Positions 59,004 to 61,309 of a stretch of DNA of 61,309 nt are shown here, one piece after another. Position 1 is the first letter of the stretch. The number at the start of each line of letters is the position of its first letter. The notes under the pieces are model-generated. The model was not told the origin of the DNA and searched no databases. It was given only the letters and a program-made list of their open reading frames with translations. Source of the DNA: Tenacibaculum aiptasiae (GTDB lineage: Bacteria; Bacteroidota; Bacteroidia; Flavobacteriales; Flavobacteriaceae); the NCBI RefSeq assembly GCF_008806755.1, contig NZ_WAAU01000035.1, forward strand, positions 1-61,309, given 5' to 3'. The position numbers were made by a program, and so were the translations under genes.

Positions 59004-60386
59004 ATGAAAAAACATACATTTATAACTTCATTAATTATCATAATAATAATTTCATGCAACTCATATAAAAAATTATTATCTAATCATTTTAAAGATGAAT
59101 GGAGTGCAGAATTTGAACACTATAATGGAAATGAAAAATTAAAATTTCCAAAACAGAACAATACTCTTTTATACCTAGCTTCTAAATTAAAGACAGATAA
59201 TGGTGAACTATTTTTAAAAAATGGTTCCAATGAAATATTAAATCAAACGCCAGTAAACCATACTAAAATTAATCTTAACGAAAATGTTGAAATTCAAATT
59301 ATAGGAAAAAACGCTAGTGGTGGATTTAAGTTATATTACCCAAAATATCAAAAGAAAGAAGTACTTGTTAAATACAATCCAAATTTTGAATTATTAGCAC
59401 TCTGTTATCTTTTAGATAGTTACAATGATTTATTAGCTATTCCCGACAATCAAACATTTAATATAGATGGTGTAGAAGTTCGTATAAAAGACCTATATGC
59501 TATGAATTTCAAAATAGCTAAAGAATTCAAGAAGTTTTCAAACTCTGAAAACCTCAGAGTAATCCTCTCTTATTTCAAAAAAGACTTTTATCTTCATTAC
59601 TCTAATTTCATTTTAAGTTTACAACCTTTTCCTTATGCAAAAGTAAATAACGATAATGCTTTTATTAACAAATTTGACAATATAGAAGACGCTAATAAAT
59701 TTGTTTCTGCTTTAAATAAATTCCATATTGAAATATCATTTGATACTTTTTTAGAAAAACACAAGATGTATTATAATACAATGGAAAAAGAGGTTAAACA
59801 AAATATTCCAAAGGAAAACTTCATAGTAGAAATGGAACGTTTTTTTAAAAAAAAAGTTGATAATTATATCCTTTACCCAAGTCTAACCATGCTATTTGGT
59901 CAAGCGTTTGCAGTGGGAAGTAATAATACAATAGGAAACGTTTTTGCCTGTTTTGGAAAACCAAAGGAAATAAATAATACTTCAAAACTTAATTTAGGAT
60001 TTAACAATAGTTCTTCTATCAGAAATATTTGTGTTCATGAATTTGGTCATTCTTTTGTAAATCCAGCTGTGGATAAAGTAAGTAACGAAATAATAAAATC
60101 TAAAGAATATTTATTTGAACCTATTAAGATTAAGATGTCAGATCAAGGCTACAGCCAATGGAAGTTTAGTTTATATGAGCACTTTGTAAGAGCTAATGAA
60201 GTAATAATAGCAAAGCTATTGGGAGACAAAACTGAAGCTAATAAAATTTTAAAAGATAATATTGATAATCGTTCTTTTATTCTTTTACCACAAATAGTTG
60301 AAAAATTGGAATTTTGGTACTATAATGAGTATCTTAATATGAGTTACGATGAAAAAGTAAATGAAATAATTGCTGAAATGAAGTAA
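59004..60386 (+). CDS. DUF4932-like putative metalloprotease lipoprotein
   Basis: The 460-residue protein has a lipoprotein signal (FITSLIIIIIISCNSYKK). Near residue 348 it reads CVHEFGHSFVNP, a HExxH-type zinc motif with a following Asn/Pro, as in DUF4932. Upstream RMEFNNSSSIRN-like residues fit that family. It would be a membrane-anchored periplasmic or surface protease; the substrate is unknown. It is the only gene of this array on the plus strand, flanked by 17-bp direct repeats and by blocks D and E. Confidence 0.78.
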   Translation: MKKHTFITSLIIIIIISCNSYKKLLSNHFKDEWSAEFEHYNGNEKLKFPKQNNTLLYLASKLKTDNGELFLKNGSNEILNQTPVNHTKINLNENVEIQIIGKNASGGFKLYYPKYQKKEVLVKYNPNFELLALCYLLDSYNDLLAIPDNQTFNIDGVEVRIKDLYAMNFKIAKEFKKFSNSENLRVILSYFKKDFYLHYSNFILSLQPFPYAKVNNDNAFINKFDNIEDANKFVSALNKFHIEISFDTFLEKHKMYYNTMEKEVKQNIPKENFIVEMERFFKKKVDNYILYPSLTMLFGQAFAVGSNNTIGNVFACFGKPKEINNTSKLNLGFNNSSSIRNICVHEFGHSFVNPAVDKVSNEIIKSKEYLFEPIKIKMSDQGYSQWKFSLYEHFVRANEVIIAKLLGDKTEANKILKDNIDNRSFILLPQIVEKLEFWYYNEYLNMSYDEKVNEIIAEMK

Positions 60387-60394
60387 GTTTAACC

Positions 60395-60411
60395 ATTGCT
60401 AGTAACAAATA
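60395..60411 (+). repeat. 17-bp direct repeat after the DUF4932 gene
   Basis: ATTGCTAGTAACAAATA is identical to 58949-58965. Both may derive from a GCTAGT...AAC REP edge that has lost its hairpin (compare GCTAGTC ... GGTAAACAC at 56181-56208). Confidence 0.7.
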
Positions 60412-60418
60412 CTATTAT

Positions 60419-60504
60419 TTAATTAAACTCATTGTAACTCATAGCATCTTATAATTTTTCATCTAAAATAAAAAACTACCCTAATTTATATTAAGGTAGT
60501 TTTA
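60419..60504 (-). repeat. Terminator-bearing repeat block, copy E
   Basis: This is a diverged copy (AAACTCATTGTAACTCATAG; ATAATTTTTCATC) with the ACTACC/GGTAGT terminator kept. It ends the minus-strand gene at 60581 and faces the convergent DUF4932 gene. Confidence 0.85.
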
Positions 60505-60534
60505 TTATATATATAATAAATTATCTACTCTTTC

Positions 60535-60560
60535 ACGCCAATAGTTATAAACTATCGGGA
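60535..60560. repeat. REP-like tail of block E
   Basis: CACGCCA-ATAGTT-ATAA-ACTAT-CGGGAAT. It corresponds to the tail of block A at 54339. Confidence 0.55.
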
Positions 60561-60580
60561 ATATAACTTACATCTTGTTT

Positions 60581-61117
60581 TTACTTGCTATATCTGTCAA
60601 TAGTAGACTTCCCATTAAATATAAAACTATTCATCAAATTTGTATGCCTTTGTATATTATCATCAAAATCTTTTTCATACGATAAAAATATAACATTATA
60701 AAGGATTAATCCACTTACAAAGCTATCACTATAACCTAAAAATAACCTATCTCCTTTTTTTGTTTTAATTTTATATCTTAGAGTTTCTATGTTATTATAG
60801 TATACAATCTCTTTATCTGTTATAGTGCAATTACAATTTTTGCCATAAAATTTTTCATAGGAATCATCTAAAAGATTACCTTCTACAAAATTATGTTTAT
60901 AAATTTTAGAAATTGATAAAGTATAATTAAAAACATCATTCTTTGTATTAACAAATAATGAAATATTTGCACCATCAATCTCCATTTTTGACATTTTTGT
61001 CTTTTTTTCTAATAAAATAACATAGTCGTCCTCTTTATCTACATAAACACTTCGTTTTTCTTGGCTAAAACAATTGAAAACTAATACAAACATTAAAAAT
61101 AATACTAACTTATTCAC
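60581..61117 (-). CDS. Hypothetical secreted protein
   Basis: A frame opens at 61192 (GTG), but the GTG at 61117 begins a clean signal peptide (VNKLVLFLMFVLVFNCFSQE), so it is preferred; the mature part has about 160 residues. It contains strands such as VYVDKEDDYVILLEKKTKMS and a C-terminal helix (DDNIQRHTNLMNSFIF), plus a Cys pair NCNCTI. It is probably periplasmic. No family is recognised. Confidence 0.65.
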   Translation of the reverse strand: MNKLVLFLMFVLVFNCFSQEKRSVYVDKEDDYVILLEKKTKMSKMEIDGANISLFVNTKNDVFNYTLSISKIYKHNFVEGNLLDDSYEKFYGKNCNCTITDKEIVYYNNIETLRYKIKTKKGDRLFLGYSDSFVSGLILYNVIFLSYEKDFDDNIQRHTNLMNSFIFNGKSTIDRYSK

Positions 61118-61309
61118 TCTTTTCTTTTTTAATAAAAACACTTTTAAATATATGTTTAAGGCACTTTCTCTTTCAATATATAAAATATACACTCCTTTAC
61201 TTTAATGGCTTCTAAAAAACTCTAAAACAACCTATTTTCATTTAGTGATATTCATATCAATTATCTCCTTATTTAGATTTAGTGTAAAAAAAAACCTCAA
61301 TCTTATTTT
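61118..61309. other. Right edge, no gene seen
   Basis: The last bases hold no open frame or repeat of note. Confidence 0.4.

Noticed and set aside
54221..60504. CRISPR array from the regular repeats
   Set aside because: Repeats are 87 bp, spaced by whole genes of different lengths, and no cas genes are present.
52337..60560. Integron cassette array with attC sites
   Set aside because: No tyrosine integrase of the IntI type is seen; the palindromes are short and differ from attC folds, and each block carries an ordinary intrinsic terminator.

Overview
The window is AT-rich chromosomal DNA that fits a marine member of the Flavobacteriaceae (Bacteroidetes), perhaps near Tenacibaculum or Polaribacter. 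The genus is an inference. The pointers are a giant adhesin with a type B type IX secretion (gliding-associated) C-terminal domain, two TonB-dependent receptors with carboxypeptidase-like plugs, a DUF5916 protein, a LytS/LytTR pair, many SPII lipoproteins, and flavobacterial -7 elements (TAnnTTTG) upstream of several genes. No tRNA, rRNA, CRISPR array or prophage was seen.

Layout. (1) 0.1-3.2 kb, minus strand: three tandem double-glycine-leader, cysteine-rich peptide genes lie downstream of a protein that joins a C39-peptidase-like domain without catalytic residues, a VKOR disulfide-forming membrane domain and a CGHC thioredoxin domain. A LuxR-type regulator with a degenerate receiver domain lies next to them. 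(2) 3.4-12.6 kb: housekeeping and surface genes (YifB/ComM ATPase, TlpA-like lipoprotein, ferritin, type IX adhesin, ahcY, phosphopantetheinyl transferase). (3) 12.7-17.3 kb: a thiamine block with a thiamine-binding-fold protein, a PnuC-type transporter, a NadR-like kinase/ATPase and arfB, then a TPP riboswitch in front of a TonB receptor. (4) 17.3-21.5 kb: DUF5916 protein and a LytS/LytTR two-component pair with a likely autoregulatory operator. (5) 21.6-27.4 kb: a minus-strand run of small accessory genes, several resembling immunity or self-protection proteins (ClbS/DfsB family, Imm11-like), ending with a leucine-rich-repeat protein. (6) 27.4-38.7 kb: two AraC regulators with adjacent targets (a short-chain dehydrogenase; an NTF2-like protein), two metallo-beta-lactamase-fold hydrolases, an HU-type protein, and small lipoproteins and membrane proteins. 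(7) 38.7-42.3 kb: a plus-strand cluster of GT1 glycosyltransferase, methyltransferase, SRPBCC protein, small beta protein and DoxX-like protein. (8) 42.3-48.4 kb, minus strand: HMA protein, rhodanese lipoprotein, persulfide dioxygenase-rhodanese fusion, SulP transporter, a membrane protein and ruvB. (9) 48.8-51.9 kb: TonB receptor with a large inverted-repeat operator, and a YegP-family protein. (10) 52-61.3 kb: a repeat-rich accessory array. Unrelated small genes are separated by five copies of a terminator-bearing block of about 87 bp (two copies are identical over 87 bp), by short REP-like palindromes, and by a REP-associated tyrosine transposase.

The two most interesting systems are the peptide/pseudo-C39-VKOR-thioredoxin locus, which may be a dedicated system for making disulfide-bonded secreted peptides, and the gene-terminator-REP modules at the right end, which show signs of repeated gene exchange: a gene cut off at a REP, a deletion remnant, and one module gene facing the opposite way.
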